DNA from: Marivita sp.
Lineage (GTDB): Bacteria; Pseudomonadota; Alphaproteobacteria; Rhodobacterales; Rhodobacteraceae
Direction: 5' to 3'
DNA length: 62,051 nt
Assembly (NCBI RefSeq): GCF_020055635.1
Contig: NZ_JAIPUT010000022.1
Span: 1-62,051, forward strand
Shown here: positions 1 to 8,338 of the stretch, piece after piece
Layout of the letters: each line of letters opens with the position of its first letter
Numbering within the stretch: position 1 is the stretch's first letter
The notes under the pieces: generated by a model
What the model was told of the DNA's origin: nothing
Database searches by the model: none
What the model saw: only the letters and a program-made list of their open reading frames with translations
Position numbers and translations under genes: made by a program

Positions 1-387
1 CGGACCTACCCGTTCTTCCCGGCAACGGCCGCCATCGCACGCGAGGATATCGCCTGGCAGGGGGAAACGATCCGCGCCGGCTGCCGTGTCATCCTTGATA
101 TCTACGGCACGAACCGGGATGCCCGGTATTGGGACGACCCGGATACCTTCTCTCCAGCGCGGTTTCTCGGAGCGGAGAAAGACCCCTATGCGTTCATTCC
201 GCAAGGCGCGGGCGATCATCCGGTGACGCACCGGTGTCCCGGTGAGTGGCTGACACTCCGCATCATGAAGTGCTTCACCAGGATCCTTCAGGAGGAGCTT
301 CGCTGGCGGTTGGTCGATCCCGAGGTCGATCTGAACTATTCCGCGCTTCCGGCCTTGCCGAAGGACGCGCTGAAAATCGCTGTCTGA
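1..387 (+). CDS. CYP152-type cytochrome P450 (fatty-acid peroxygenase), C-terminal part
   Basis: The reading frame is open from base 1, so the gene begins outside the window; 128 residues and a TGA stop are visible. The fragment begins RTYPFFP, which fits the segment just after the ExxR helix, and carries FIPQGAGDHPVTHRCPGE, the haem-binding loop with the cysteine thiolate ligand. The form IPQGxGxHxxxHRCPGE with YGTNRD upstream is typical of CYP152 peroxygenases such as P450-BSbeta and OleT, which use hydrogen peroxide to hydroxylate or decarboxylate fatty acids. The class rests on this motif; whether this enzyme hydroxylates or decarboxylates cannot be told, because the distal-pocket residues lie outside the window. 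Confidence 0.85.
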   Translation, partial: RTYPFFPATAAIAREDIAWQGETIRAGCRVILDIYGTNRDARYWDDPDTFSPARFLGAEKDPYAFIPQGAGDHPVTHRCPGEWLTLRIMKCFTRILQEELRWRLVDPEVDLNYSALPALPKDALKIAV

Positions 388-595
388 CCGTGCCGAAACG
401 ATGAGGGCGACCGCCGGCACCGGCGCCTCTTTCTCCGCAAAGGGGCCTCCGGGTTCTTCGCTTGAGCCTCGGCCGTGCGCCCCTCGGAGTTCAGCAGGCT
501 GAGTGCTGTCAATTGAGTGTTTCGTCCAGGATTCTGTGGGTTTAGCCGCTGACTATATCTTATCTACAGTTTTCTCGTCGGATAGGTCATACTGC

Positions 596-925
596 CTAAG
601 CTAGGCAATTAGGCCGCCGGTCACCGTTTCCAGGTCCATGTGCGCGTGGCTTTGGTGATGCGGTATCTGTCACCTTCACTGTTTGCTTTCGAACGGCGCT
701 TGACTCGATTATCAGGCCGTCTCCGGTTGGATCTACGATGCCGGCGACGAAAATCATCCACGTCGTACTTCTGCCGCGCTGATCACCCGAAGGTTTCATC
801 CGCTTGATCAGGCTGTCCGCCCCGACATAGGTTCCGCCGCCGACCGCGAAAGCGGCAGTGATCCACCAGCCGGCGAGATTGGCAAAGGACTCTGGCATCA
901 ATTTAATACTAATGAGTAAAGCCAT
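596..925 (-). CDS. hypothetical small membrane protein (doubtful)
   Basis: An open frame of 109 residues. The first 35 residues are hydrophobic and glycine-rich (WWITAAFAVGGGTYVGADSL), followed by a charged part and a second weakly hydrophobic stretch, WMIFVAGIV. I do not recognise a family and there is no clear ribosome binding site before the ATG. The last 30 residues look like read-through of non-coding sequence. It could be a small membrane protein, a relic of one, or chance. The surrounding bases 388-595 and 926-1062 show nothing else. Confidence 0.3.
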   Translation of the reverse strand: MALLISIKLMPESFANLAGWWITAAFAVGGGTYVGADSLIKRMKPSGDQRGRSTTWMIFVAGIVDPTGDGLIIESSAVRKQTVKVTDTASPKPRAHGPGNGDRRPNCLA

Positions 926-1062
926 GGTTGGGCTATTGGCCGTCTCGATGAAAGTTGGGCCCAGAGTGGTTTCTAGTGCTTCTCATATTGGAAGCCGATA
1001 GACGCTCAAGGTCAGAACCAGCTTGGCTTCGTCGACGCTTTCGCCAAATCTCCAGAGTGACG

Positions 1063-1716
1063 CTAAATACTGTCTTTGACGCGCTCCCAAGTTTTCTTGA
1101 GGTGCGACGCCATGGCTTCGCCGAGTTGCTGACCATCCCTGTCTTTCAGCGCACGCACCATCTGTTCGTGATCGGCCACCGCGCCAGCCCACGAGTCTGG
1201 TTTTTGGTTTCCGATGTAGCGGATACGCTTCAGTCTGGCCTGAATGTTCGCCTGCATCTCTTGCAGGGTTCCGTTCTTTGACAATTCCGCCAGACGGGAA
1301 TGAAATTCCTGATTCAACTTGTAATAGGGCATGCGGTCGCGCGTACGATAGCACTCCATCATGCGTTCATGCAGACGGACTAACTCGTCAATTTCCTCGT
1401 CGCTGGCTCTTTCGCAGGCCAACTCGCCAGCCAGCCTCTCAAGATGTGCAAGGACTTCCAGCATGGAGAACACGTCATCGGGTGTCAGTTGGCGGACTAT
1501 GCTGCCCTTGGAAGGGCGCACGATAACCAGGCCTTCGGCAGCAAGCGTTCTCAGCGCTTCGCGGAACGGAGTCCGGGAAACGCCAAGCTCTTCGATCAAG
1601 TGACCCTCGTCGATTCGGCTTCCCGGCTCAAGAATGCCTTCGATGATCAGGTCCCGAACACGACTCGCGACTTGGTCGTGGAGCGAACGGTTCGTTATGG
1701 CAATGGAGGAAGCCAT
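1063..1716 (-). CDS. GntR-family transcriptional regulator, FCD (FadR) subgroup
   Basis: 217 residues. Residues 10-75 form the winged helix with ELGVSRTPFREALRTLAAEG as recognition helix, and residues about 85-210 form the all-helical FCD domain. Histidines in NQEFHSRL, DHEQM and MASHLKK are placed like the metal-binding histidines of FCD proteins, which sense small carboxylates or sugar acids. The gene is divergent from the TRAP/dehydratase operon that starts at 1871, so it most likely represses that operon until the sugar acid or an intermediate binds. A palindrome at the predicted -10 region of the operon is the obvious operator. Family assignment is firm; the ligand is unknown. Confidence 0.9.
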   Translation of the reverse strand: MASSIAITNRSLHDQVASRVRDLIIEGILEPGSRIDEGHLIEELGVSRTPFREALRTLAAEGLVIVRPSKGSIVRQLTPDDVFSMLEVLAHLERLAGELACERASDEEIDELVRLHERMMECYRTRDRMPYYKLNQEFHSRLAELSKNGTLQEMQANIQARLKRIRYIGNQKPDSWAGAVADHEQMVRALKDRDGQQLGEAMASHLKKTWERVKDSI

Positions 1717-1785
1717 CGTTAAGCCCTTGTTTCGTATGCATTTGGTTCGCCTTTAGAGCGCTAATCCAGGTTACCGAAGAACGGC

Positions 1786-1816
1786 TTGATCGTCCATACT
1801 TTTAGTGTGTATACAA
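1786..1816 (+). promoter_or_regulatory. predicted promoter and GntR operator of the TRAP/sugar-acid operon
   Basis: TTGATC at 1786-1791 and TATACA at 1810-1815, 18 bases apart, resemble a sigma-70 promoter. The perfect 8-base palindrome TGTATACA (1808-1815), inside GTGTATACAA, covers the -10 box. FCD-type GntR regulators commonly bind short TNGTATACNA-like palindromes, so binding here would block RNA polymerase. The site lies between the divergent regulator (start 1716) and the dctP start (1871). Confidence 0.5.
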
Positions 1817-1870
1817 AATACATGAAGCGGATATGCGAAATGCATGACGCGAGGGAGAGGAGATCAATCA

Positions 1871-2854
1871 ATGAAAACCCTAAGAAACAGCGTTTCCGCT
1901 GGCCTGATGCTTTGTGCGATGTCAGTGGCGTCGGCACCGGCCATGGCCGACACCTACATCGTCGCGGTAGGAGCAGCATCCAACAGCCTTCAGGGGCGCA
2001 GCGCCGCAAAATTCGCCGAGGATCTCCAGTCCGAACTGGGCGATGCGCACAAAGTCGAGTTCTACGCTGACGGCCAGCTTGGCGACGAGAAGGAGCTGAT
2101 GCAGAAACTGCGCCTCGGAACCGTGCAGTTCACGCTGATCTCTTCCATCATGACCAACGTGGCCCCCGAGTTTGCGCTGTTCGACATGCCGTTCCTCGTG
2201 AAAGACCGCGCGCATCTCAAGGCCATCGACGCCGAAATCGTGCAGAGCGAACTCGCGCCCAAGGCCGAGCAATCGGGACTTAAGGTTCTGTCGACTTGGG
2301 AAAATGGCTTCCGCCAAATCACCAACAACACCCGTCCGATCAACACGCCCGCGGATCTTGAGGGGCTCAAGATCCGTACGCCATCGTCCGAATGGCGCGT
2401 GGCAATGTTCAATGAATGGGGCGCTAACCCGACGCCGATGGCATTCTCCGAAGTATTCGTGGCGCTACAGACTGGCACAATGGACGGACAGGAAAACCCG
2501 CTGACCAACATCACCGGCGCGAACTTCCAGGAAGTGCAGAAATACCTGAGCCTCACCGGTCACGTCTATTCGCCGACATACCTGACGAGCGGACTCGAAA
2601 CTTGGAACGGACTGCCGGACGATGTTCAGGCAGCAGCATCGGCTGTCGCGGCCTCGGTTCAGGAATGGTCTCTGAACGAGGGCGAAACTGCGGACAACGA
2701 ACTGGTGGACAAGGTCAAGGCCGCTGGCATGCAGGTCAACGAGGCCGACAAGGCTGCGTTCATTGATGCATCCAAACCCATCTATGACGCCTTCGCCAGC
2801 GATGTCGAGGGTGGTGATGAGCTGGTTAGCCGCGCGCAGGCCTTGGCGGAGTAA
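1871..2854 (+). CDS. dctP: TRAP transporter solute-binding protein, DctP family
   Basis: 327 residues. An ATG lies in frame at 1844, but 1871 is preceded by GGGAGAGGAG and starts a normal signal peptide (MKTLRNSVSAGLMLCAMSV, cleavage near APAMA-DT). The mature protein has DctP-family hallmarks: KLRLGTVQFTLIS, FDMPFLVKDRAHL, and the conserved arginine region NGFRQITNNTRPI / LKIRTPSSE, where the arginine usually clamps a substrate carboxylate. It would bind an organic acid in the periplasm and deliver it to the DctQM membrane part encoded directly downstream. The enzymes that follow point to a sugar acid such as a pentonate as the ligand. Confidence 0.92.
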   Translation: MKTLRNSVSAGLMLCAMSVASAPAMADTYIVAVGAASNSLQGRSAAKFAEDLQSELGDAHKVEFYADGQLGDEKELMQKLRLGTVQFTLISSIMTNVAPEFALFDMPFLVKDRAHLKAIDAEIVQSELAPKAEQSGLKVLSTWENGFRQITNNTRPINTPADLEGLKIRTPSSEWRVAMFNEWGANPTPMAFSEVFVALQTGTMDGQENPLTNITGANFQEVQKYLSLTGHVYSPTYLTSGLETWNGLPDDVQAAASAVAASVQEWSLNEGETADNELVDKVKAAGMQVNEADKAAFIDASKPIYDAFASDVEGGDELVSRAQALAE

Positions 2855-2920
2855 GAGCTGGATGCACGGTCGGCCGGACAAGACCGGCCGACCGCCTCCG
2901 CATTGAAGGGAGTTTCCACA

Positions 2921-3484
2921 ATGGTTGCGAAAATCGAGAAGGCGCTTTTGTGGGTGATCGAGACGATCTGCCTTGTGCTTCTGATCTCGTTGGCTGTTTC
3001 GGTCATCTATTCGACCACCATGCGCTACCTCGGTTCGTCTCCAGCCTGGTATGATGAGATCGCAAGCGTTCTGCTGGCCTGGCTCACCTATTTTGGTGCT
3101 ACCTACGCGCTCTTTCTGCGCCAACACATGAGCTTTGGCGGCATCGTGACCGCTTTGCCGAAACATGCGGCTGTCGCCCTCGCGCTGGTTTCCGAATTTC
3201 TGGTAATCGGCTTCTTCGCCGTTGTCGCTTGGTATGGCAATGCCATTCTGGCCGTGGCCAAGTGGGACTCGCTGCTAAGCATTCGCTGGATGACGCTTGA
3301 CATCGTTCAATCGGTCATCCCGATCACGGCCGTTCTGATGATCATCGGCACCCTCCTGACAATGCCACGAGCCTTGCGGAATGCAGCCGCCGGCATCGAC
3401 ACCGATCATGCGGAAATCGAACAGGCCATCGCCGAGGCCGAACGCGAGACTGCGGAAATGTCTCGAAAGGATAAAACGAAATGA
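2921..3484 (+). CDS. dctQ: TRAP transporter small permease, DctQ family
   Basis: 187 residues, starting at the ATG at 2921 because AAGGGAG lies 8-9 bases upstream; an in-frame ATG at 2903 lacks such a site. Four hydrophobic segments are seen (about residues 12-35, 45-62, 85-110, 125-150). The motif SPAWYDEIASVLLAWLTYFGA is typical of DctQ, with the acidic pair followed by W-L-T-F/Y-G-A. It forms the small membrane subunit of the sodium-driven importer with DctM. Its TGA overlaps the dctM ATG by four bases, which suggests coupled translation. Confidence 0.93.
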   Translation: MVAKIEKALLWVIETICLVLLISLAVSVIYSTTMRYLGSSPAWYDEIASVLLAWLTYFGATYALFLRQHMSFGGIVTALPKHAAVALALVSEFLVIGFFAVVAWYGNAILAVAKWDSLLSIRWMTLDIVQSVIPITAVLMIIGTLLTMPRALRNAAAGIDTDHAEIEQAIAEAERETAEMSRKDKTK

Positions 3485-4761
3485 TCCTGCTGTTCACAAT
3501 GGTCGCCCTGATCGGGCTAATCCTGATCAACGTGCCGATCGCCGTCGCCATTGGCATCGTGGCGTTGGCGGGACTGACACTGACGCCGGGCGGCGCGACG
3601 CTCTATGATATGGCGATCGCGCTGTACTCGGGCGCAACATCCTTTCCGCTGATCGCCATCCCGCTGTTCATCCTGGCGGGCAACCTGATGAACACGTCCG
3701 GCATTTCCGTCCGGCTCATCAATTTTGTCACCTCGTTGATCGGCTTTGTCCGCGGTGGACTGGGTATGGTGAACATCGGCGTTTCAATGGTCTTCGCCGA
3801 AATCTCGGGCTCCGCCGTCGCCGATGTCGCCGCGACCGGCACCGTTCTGATCCCGGAGATGAAGAAGCGCGGATATTCCCGCACCCTCGCGGCAGCGATC
3901 ACGTCATCCTCGGCATCGCTCGCCATCATCATTCCGCCGTCGATCCCGATGATCCTATACGGCGCAATCGCCGAAGTCTCGGTGCTCAAGCTCTTTGTTG
4001 CCGGCGTTGTGCCGGGCGTCATGGGTGGCGCCTTGCTGATGGCGGTCACCTTTGTCTTGGCGTTACGCTACGACTTGCCCCGCGCGGAAGGGTTTGACCT
4101 CTGCCACGTCTGGCGGTCTTTCAAGGAAGCGATCTGGGCTCTTATGATGCCGGTCATCATCCTGGGCGGTATTTTCTCTGGCATCGTGACTGCGACCGAA
4201 GGTGCGGGCCTTGCGGTGCTGGCAGCGCTGATCATCGGCATCTTCATCTACCGGGATCTCGACGTGTCGCGGCTGCGTAAGGTGATGCTTGAAGGTGTCA
4301 ATCAGACCGGAGTGGTCATGCTGCTCGTGGCGACATCGGCGGCGCTGGGGCTGTTTCTCACGCAGGCGCAGGTTCCGCAGCAATTGGCGCAGCAGATTAC
4401 GGAGATGACCACCAATCCTCTGATCGTCTTGGCGCTTCTGAACCTTCTGTTGCTGGTTCTGGGCATGTTCCTGCACGGAGCAGCGGCTATTATCTTGGTC
4501 GTGCCGGTCGTCATGCCGCTGGTCAACGCCGTCGGGATCGATCCCATTCACTTCGGGATCATGGTCACGCTGAACCTTGCAATAGGCCAGCAGACACCGC
4601 CTGTGGCCTCGGTGTTGATCACGTCCTGTTCGATTGCGAAATCCGGCATCTGGGAGACCTCGCGGACCAACCTTCCGTTTATCGGCGTTCTCGCCTTCAT
4701 CCTCTTGCTTGTCACCTACGTGCCGCAGGTGTCTCTCGCTCTTACGGGCTACATTCAATGA
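3481..4761 (+). CDS. dctM: TRAP transporter large permease, DctM family
   Basis: 426 residues with about 12 hydrophobic segments, the usual DctM length. The conserved half-repeat motifs are present: EISGSAVADVAATGTVLIP with the following ITSSSASLAIIIPPSIPMI in the first half, and LNLAIGQQTPPVASVL in the second half. It carries the ion-coupled transport path for the ligand captured by DctP. It overlaps dctQ upstream and the PdxA-like gene downstream by four bases each, so the transporter and the enzymes are one transcription unit. Confidence 0.95.
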   Translation: MILLFTMVALIGLILINVPIAVAIGIVALAGLTLTPGGATLYDMAIALYSGATSFPLIAIPLFILAGNLMNTSGISVRLINFVTSLIGFVRGGLGMVNIGVSMVFAEISGSAVADVAATGTVLIPEMKKRGYSRTLAAAITSSSASLAIIIPPSIPMILYGAIAEVSVLKLFVAGVVPGVMGGALLMAVTFVLALRYDLPRAEGFDLCHVWRSFKEAIWALMMPVIILGGIFSGIVTATEGAGLAVLAALIIGIFIYRDLDVSRLRKVMLEGVNQTGVVMLLVATSAALGLFLTQAQVPQQLAQQITEMTTNPLIVLALLNLLLLVLGMFLHGAAAIILVVPVVMPLVNAVGIDPIHFGIMVTLNLAIGQQTPPVASVLITSCSIAKSGIWETSRTNLPFIGVLAFILLLVTYVPQVSLALTGYIQ

Positions 4762-5774
4762 CCGATCCGAAACCACTTATCGCCATCATTCCCGGAGATC
4801 CCTCCGGCATCGGGCCGGAATTGATCGCCAAGCTTCTCAACGACGACGGAGTCAGGCAGAACGCCAACATCCTCTTGATCGGCGACGAACATGTCTGGCG
4901 TCAGGGCGCCGATCAGACCGGGTTACCGATCGATCTCCCGCAGATAAACGAGGACGACATCGACGGTCAGCAGAACCTCTCCTGGCTCCCGATGCAGACG
5001 ATCGCACCGGAGGACGTGCACGTCGCCGAGGTTACTGTTTCCGGTGGAGCGTCCAGCCTGCGCTGCCTCGACAAGGCATTGGACCTTGCGACAGCAGGGA
5101 AGGTGGATGGCATCCTTTTCGGACCTTTCAACAAGGCGGCGTTGACCAGCGCTGGCATGAATGCCGAGGACGAGCACCGCTACATGGCCCGCTACATCGG
5201 TTTCAAGGGTTATCACAGTGAGATAAACGTTCTGGATGATTTGATGACAACACGTGTCACCAGCCATATCGGCCTTCGCGACGTGGCGGAACGGATCACA
5301 GCCGATGCGGTGGAGAACGCAATCCGATTGGCGGAGGACACGCTCCGGCGTGCGGGCAAGAAACGGCCGCATGTCGCTGTGGCCGCGTTGAACCCGCATG
5401 CTGGTGATAACGGGAAATTCGGCCGCGAAGAAATCGACATCCTGCAGCCCGTCATAGCGGCGGCGCAGGCCAGGCAGAAAAATGTGAGCGGACCCTGGCC
5501 CTCGGACACCGTCTTTCTCAAGGCGCAGCGCGGCGAAGTCGATGCCGTGGTTACAATGTACCACGACCAGGGACAGATTGCGATCAAGCTGATGGGCTTC
5601 GACCGGGGCGTGACCGTCGCCGGCGGGTTGCCAATCCCCGTCGCCACCCCGGCGCACGGGACTGCCTTCGACATCGCGGGACAGAACAAGGCGAATGTTG
5701 GCGCCACGCGTCAGGCCTTCAACCTGCTCGTCCGTATGGCTCGAAATCACCGCGCGCCCCGCGCGTCTGCCTGA
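4758..5774 (+). CDS. PdxA-family NAD-dependent dehydrogenase (4-hydroxythreonine-4-phosphate dehydrogenase-like)
   Basis: 338 residues. It begins with IPGDPSGIGPELIAKLL, the PdxA N-terminal signature, and keeps the three metal-binding histidines: H170 (TSHIGLRDV), H214 (LNPHAGDNGKFG) and H269 (MYHDQGQIAIK). PdxA enzymes oxidise a hydroxyl group next to a carboxylate and then decarboxylate. True PdxA works in vitamin B6 synthesis, but PdxA2 paralogs in catabolic operons act on 4-phospho-threonate or -erythronate together with a DUF1537 kinase. No such kinase is present here, so the substrate is open: the paralog may act on an unphosphorylated acid or use a kinase encoded elsewhere. Its position inside the TRAP operon argues for catabolism rather than B6 synthesis. 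Confidence 0.85.
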   Translation: MTDPKPLIAIIPGDPSGIGPELIAKLLNDDGVRQNANILLIGDEHVWRQGADQTGLPIDLPQINEDDIDGQQNLSWLPMQTIAPEDVHVAEVTVSGGASSLRCLDKALDLATAGKVDGILFGPFNKAALTSAGMNAEDEHRYMARYIGFKGYHSEINVLDDLMTTRVTSHIGLRDVAERITADAVENAIRLAEDTLRRAGKKRPHVAVAALNPHAGDNGKFGREEIDILQPVIAAAQARQKNVSGPWPSDTVFLKAQRGEVDAVVTMYHDQGQIAIKLMGFDRGVTVAGGLPIPVATPAHGTAFDIAGQNKANVGATRQAFNLLVRMARNHRAPRASA

Positions 5775-5786
5775 CAAGGATATCAC

Positions 5787-6962
5787 ATGACGAAGATCAA
5801 ATCTGTCCGTACCCGCGTTTGGAACTGGACCGGACCAACCGTGCCACCGACAGGAAATTTCTGCACCAACGCCTCGGACGCGCTCTGGATCAAGGGCGAT
5901 GCCATGGCCTCGTTCCGCTTTCATCAGTGGCTGACCTGTGAGGTCGAGACCGATGATGGAAGCATCGGCATCGGCAACGCTGCGCTGGCGCCAACCGTGG
6001 TCAAGAAGGCCATCGACGATTGGTACGCGCCGCTGGTGATCGGCGAGGACCCGTTCGACTACGCTTATCTTTGGGAAAAGATGTATCGCCGCACCCATGC
6101 CTGGGGCCGCAAGGGCATCGGGATGACGGCGATCTCTGCCATCGATATCGCGGTCTGGGACCTAATGGGCAAGCTGGTCGGCAAGCCGGTCTTCAAGCTG
6201 TTGGGCGGACGAACGAAGGAAAAGATCCCTGTCTACTACTCCAAACTGTACGCCGGACCGGTTGAGTCCATGCAGGCCGAAGCCGAGGAGGCGATGAAAA
6301 ACGGTTACACAGCCTACAAGTCGCGGTTCGGCTACGGTCCCAAGGACGGCATGGCAGGGATGCGCGAAAACCTCAAACGCGTCGAGGCTCTGCGCGAAGT
6401 CATCGGCTATGACAACGATCTGATGCTCGAATGCTACATGGGCTGGAACCTGGATTATGCCAAGCGAATGCTGCCCAAGCTCGCGAAATACGAGCCGCGC
6501 TGGCTGGAGGAGCCGGTCATTGCCGACGACGTAGAGGGCTACGCCGAGCTGAACGCAATGAACATCGTCCCCATTTCCGGTGGTGAGCATGAGTTCAGCG
6601 TGATCGGGTGCGCCGACCTGATCCGCAAGAAGGCGGTGAGCGTCCTGCAATACGACACCAATCGCGTGGGCGGCATTACCGCAGCGCAGAAGATCAACGC
6701 GATCGCCGAAGCCGCGCAGATACCGGTGATTCCGCATGCCGGCCAAGTCCACAATTACCACCTGACCATGGCAAACACGAATTGCCCGATCAGCGAATAC
6801 TTCCCGGTATTCGATGTCGAGGTCGGCAACGAGCTATTCTACTACATATTCGAAGGCGACCCCGAAGCCGTCGACGGCTTCCTGCAACTCGACGACGACA
6901 AACCGGGGCTGGGTATCACCATAAGCGACCAGCACCTGTCCAACTTCGAGATTATCGAATGA
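5787..6962 (+). CDS. enolase-superfamily sugar-acid dehydratase, rhamnonate/lyxonate dehydratase-like
   Basis: 391 residues. The N-terminal capping domain contains [20 protein letters not shown], as in L-rhamnonate dehydratase. The barrel shows the probable magnesium ligands E215 (LECYMGW), E241 (WLEEP) and E267 (SGGEHE), and the His-Asp dyad H317 (VIPHAGQ) and D290 (LQYDTN). E215 replaces the aspartate usual in RhmD. The reaction would be loss of water from an aldonic acid to give a 2-keto-3-deoxy acid. The next gene resembles a 2-keto-3-deoxy-L-arabonate dehydratase, so a pentonate such as L-arabinonate or L-lyxonate fits better than a hexonate, but this is inference. It overlaps the next gene by four bases. 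Confidence 0.85.
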   Translation: MTKIKSVRTRVWNWTGPTVPPTGNFCTNASDALWIKGDAMASFRFHQWLTCEVETDDGSIGIGNAALAPTVVKKAIDDWYAPLVIGEDPFDYAYLWEKMYRRTHAWGRKGIGMTAISAIDIAVWDLMGKLVGKPVFKLLGGRTKEKIPVYYSKLYAGPVESMQAEAEEAMKNGYTAYKSRFGYGPKDGMAGMRENLKRVEALREVIGYDNDLMLECYMGWNLDYAKRMLPKLAKYEPRWLEEPVIADDVEGYAELNAMNIVPISGGEHEFSVIGCADLIRKKAVSVLQYDTNRVGGITAAQKINAIAEAAQIPVIPHAGQVHNYHLTMANTNCPISEYFPVFDVEVGNELFYYIFEGDPEAVDGFLQLDDDKPGLGITISDQHLSNFEIIE

Positions 6963-7870
6963 CCCGGTATTCTGGTATCTGGCCGGTCGCACCAACGCCG
7001 TTCCATGACGACGGAACGCTGGATCTCGATGGGATGAAGCGTGTTCTGGACTGCCTGATCGATCAGGGCGCGGATGGTATCTGCATCCTGGCGAACTTCT
7101 CCGAGCAGTTTCTGGTCTCCGACGAGGAGCGTTCTCTCCTGACACGTCTCAGCCTTGAGCATGTGGACGGCCGCGTCCCGGTGATCGTGACGATCAGCCA
7201 CTTCGCCACGCAGATCGCTGTCGAGAGGGCGCAGTTCGCCAAGTCGCTCGGCGCCTCCATGGTCATGATGATGCCGCCCTATCACGGCGCCCTGCTGAAA
7301 GGCACGCCGGACCAGACTTACGAGCAGTTCTGCGCCGTGGGCGAGGTCGGCATACCGATTATGGTACAGGACGCGCCGCTCTCCGGCGTCGATCTGCCGG
7401 TCCCGCTGCTGGTGCGGATGGCCCGCGAAATCGAGGAAGTGCGCCTGTTCAAGATCGAGTGCCCGAGGGCCGCGAACAAGCTGCGGGCGCTGATCGCCGA
7501 AGGCGGCGATGCAATTGAAGGCCCATTTGACGGCGAGGAAGGCATCACCCTGCTGGCCGATCTGGACGCGGGCGCAACCGGCTCGATGACCAGCGGGATG
7601 ATTGTCGACCAGATCAAGCCCGTGGTCGAAAAACACAACGCCGGCGACATCGAAGGTGCAACCGCCGCCTACGCGCGCGTGGCCATGGCAATCAACCACG
7701 AGAACCGGCAGTGCGGCTGGCAATCGTGCAAGGCTGCAATGGTCGAGGGCGGAGTGATCGAGTCGGAATTCTGCCGACACCCGATCCCACCGCTGCATCC
7801 GGCCATCCGCCAGCGGATGATCGACCTGCTAAAACCGCTTAACCCGATGGTTCTGGGCTGGGGCCGCTGA
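6959..7870 (+). CDS. DHDPS/NAL-family protein, 2-keto-3-deoxy-L-arabonate dehydratase-like
   Basis: 303 residues, starting at the ATG that overlaps the TGA of the upstream gene. The fold is a class I aldolase barrel; K165 in RLFKIECP is the likely Schiff-base lysine. The usual GTTGE loop is replaced by [10 protein letters not shown] and the usual catalytic tyrosine region by [10 protein letters not shown] recall both features from L-2-keto-3-deoxyarabonate dehydratase (EC 4.2.1.43), which makes alpha-ketoglutarate semialdehyde, rather than from dihydrodipicolinate synthase. With the dehydratase encoded before it, this gives two steps towards 2-oxoglutarate. The semialdehyde dehydrogenase needed for the last step is not in this cluster. 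Confidence 0.85.
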   Translation: MTRYSGIWPVAPTPFHDDGTLDLDGMKRVLDCLIDQGADGICILANFSEQFLVSDEERSLLTRLSLEHVDGRVPVIVTISHFATQIAVERAQFAKSLGASMVMMMPPYHGALLKGTPDQTYEQFCAVGEVGIPIMVQDAPLSGVDLPVPLLVRMAREIEEVRLFKIECPRAANKLRALIAEGGDAIEGPFDGEEGITLLADLDAGATGSMTSGMIVDQIKPVVEKHNAGDIEGATAAYARVAMAINHENRQCGWQSCKAAMVEGGVIESEFCRHPIPPLHPAIRQRMIDLLKPLNPMVLGWGR

Positions 7871-8338
7871 ATCTTGACAGAATTGGACGCGCATCACGGT
7901 ACATCTTGAAGACCACGACGCGCTGATATTGCAAGAGCTTCGGGATCTGCCCAACCGGTTGGCGTGGTGATGTCTGCCATTTAATCCGACAGCGACGTTG
8001 ACTCCGCCCCCTTGATGCAGAAGATCAGCATTTAAAGGGCAATTCGATCAAGGGGCAGGATCACCGGCACATGTTCTGCGGCGAGCGCAGGGTAGGCGGT
8101 CAGAGACCGTGGTTATCGCCAATGACATTCACTCAATCGAAAGACGAAATTATTAAGGCTAACGTATCCGGGGCTGCCCAACCGCCGGTTAACTATAGGG
8201 CAGGACAAAGCCACCGTTTGCGCAAAACTATCTCTTTTGTTCTTCACCCCGCCGGAAAGCGGTCTCTCAACTAGCTGGCGTCCTCATGGCGGATCCGCCC
8301 GCGACAATCAGTCTTTCCCCAAACAGCATCGACTTGGC
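7871..8338. other. intergenic region without a recognised gene
   Basis: About 470 bases between the sugar-acid operon and the convergent protease gene. A 67-codon open frame from 8071 on the plus strand has no recognisable content or ribosome binding site. No clear hairpin with a T-run was seen after 7870. Confidence 0.5.

Noticed and set aside
4758-5774. Assignment as true pdxA for vitamin B6 synthesis
   Set aside because: The gene is inside a TRAP/sugar-acid operon with coupled translation and away from the usual surA/ksgA context.
6959-7870. Assignment as dihydrodipicolinate synthase (dapA)
   Set aside because: The GTTGE loop and the catalytic tyrosine are replaced by sequences typical of keto-deoxy-pentonate dehydratases.
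8071-8274. 67-codon open frame in the gap after the sugar-acid operon
   Set aside because: No ribosome binding site, no recognisable content and ordinary length for chance.
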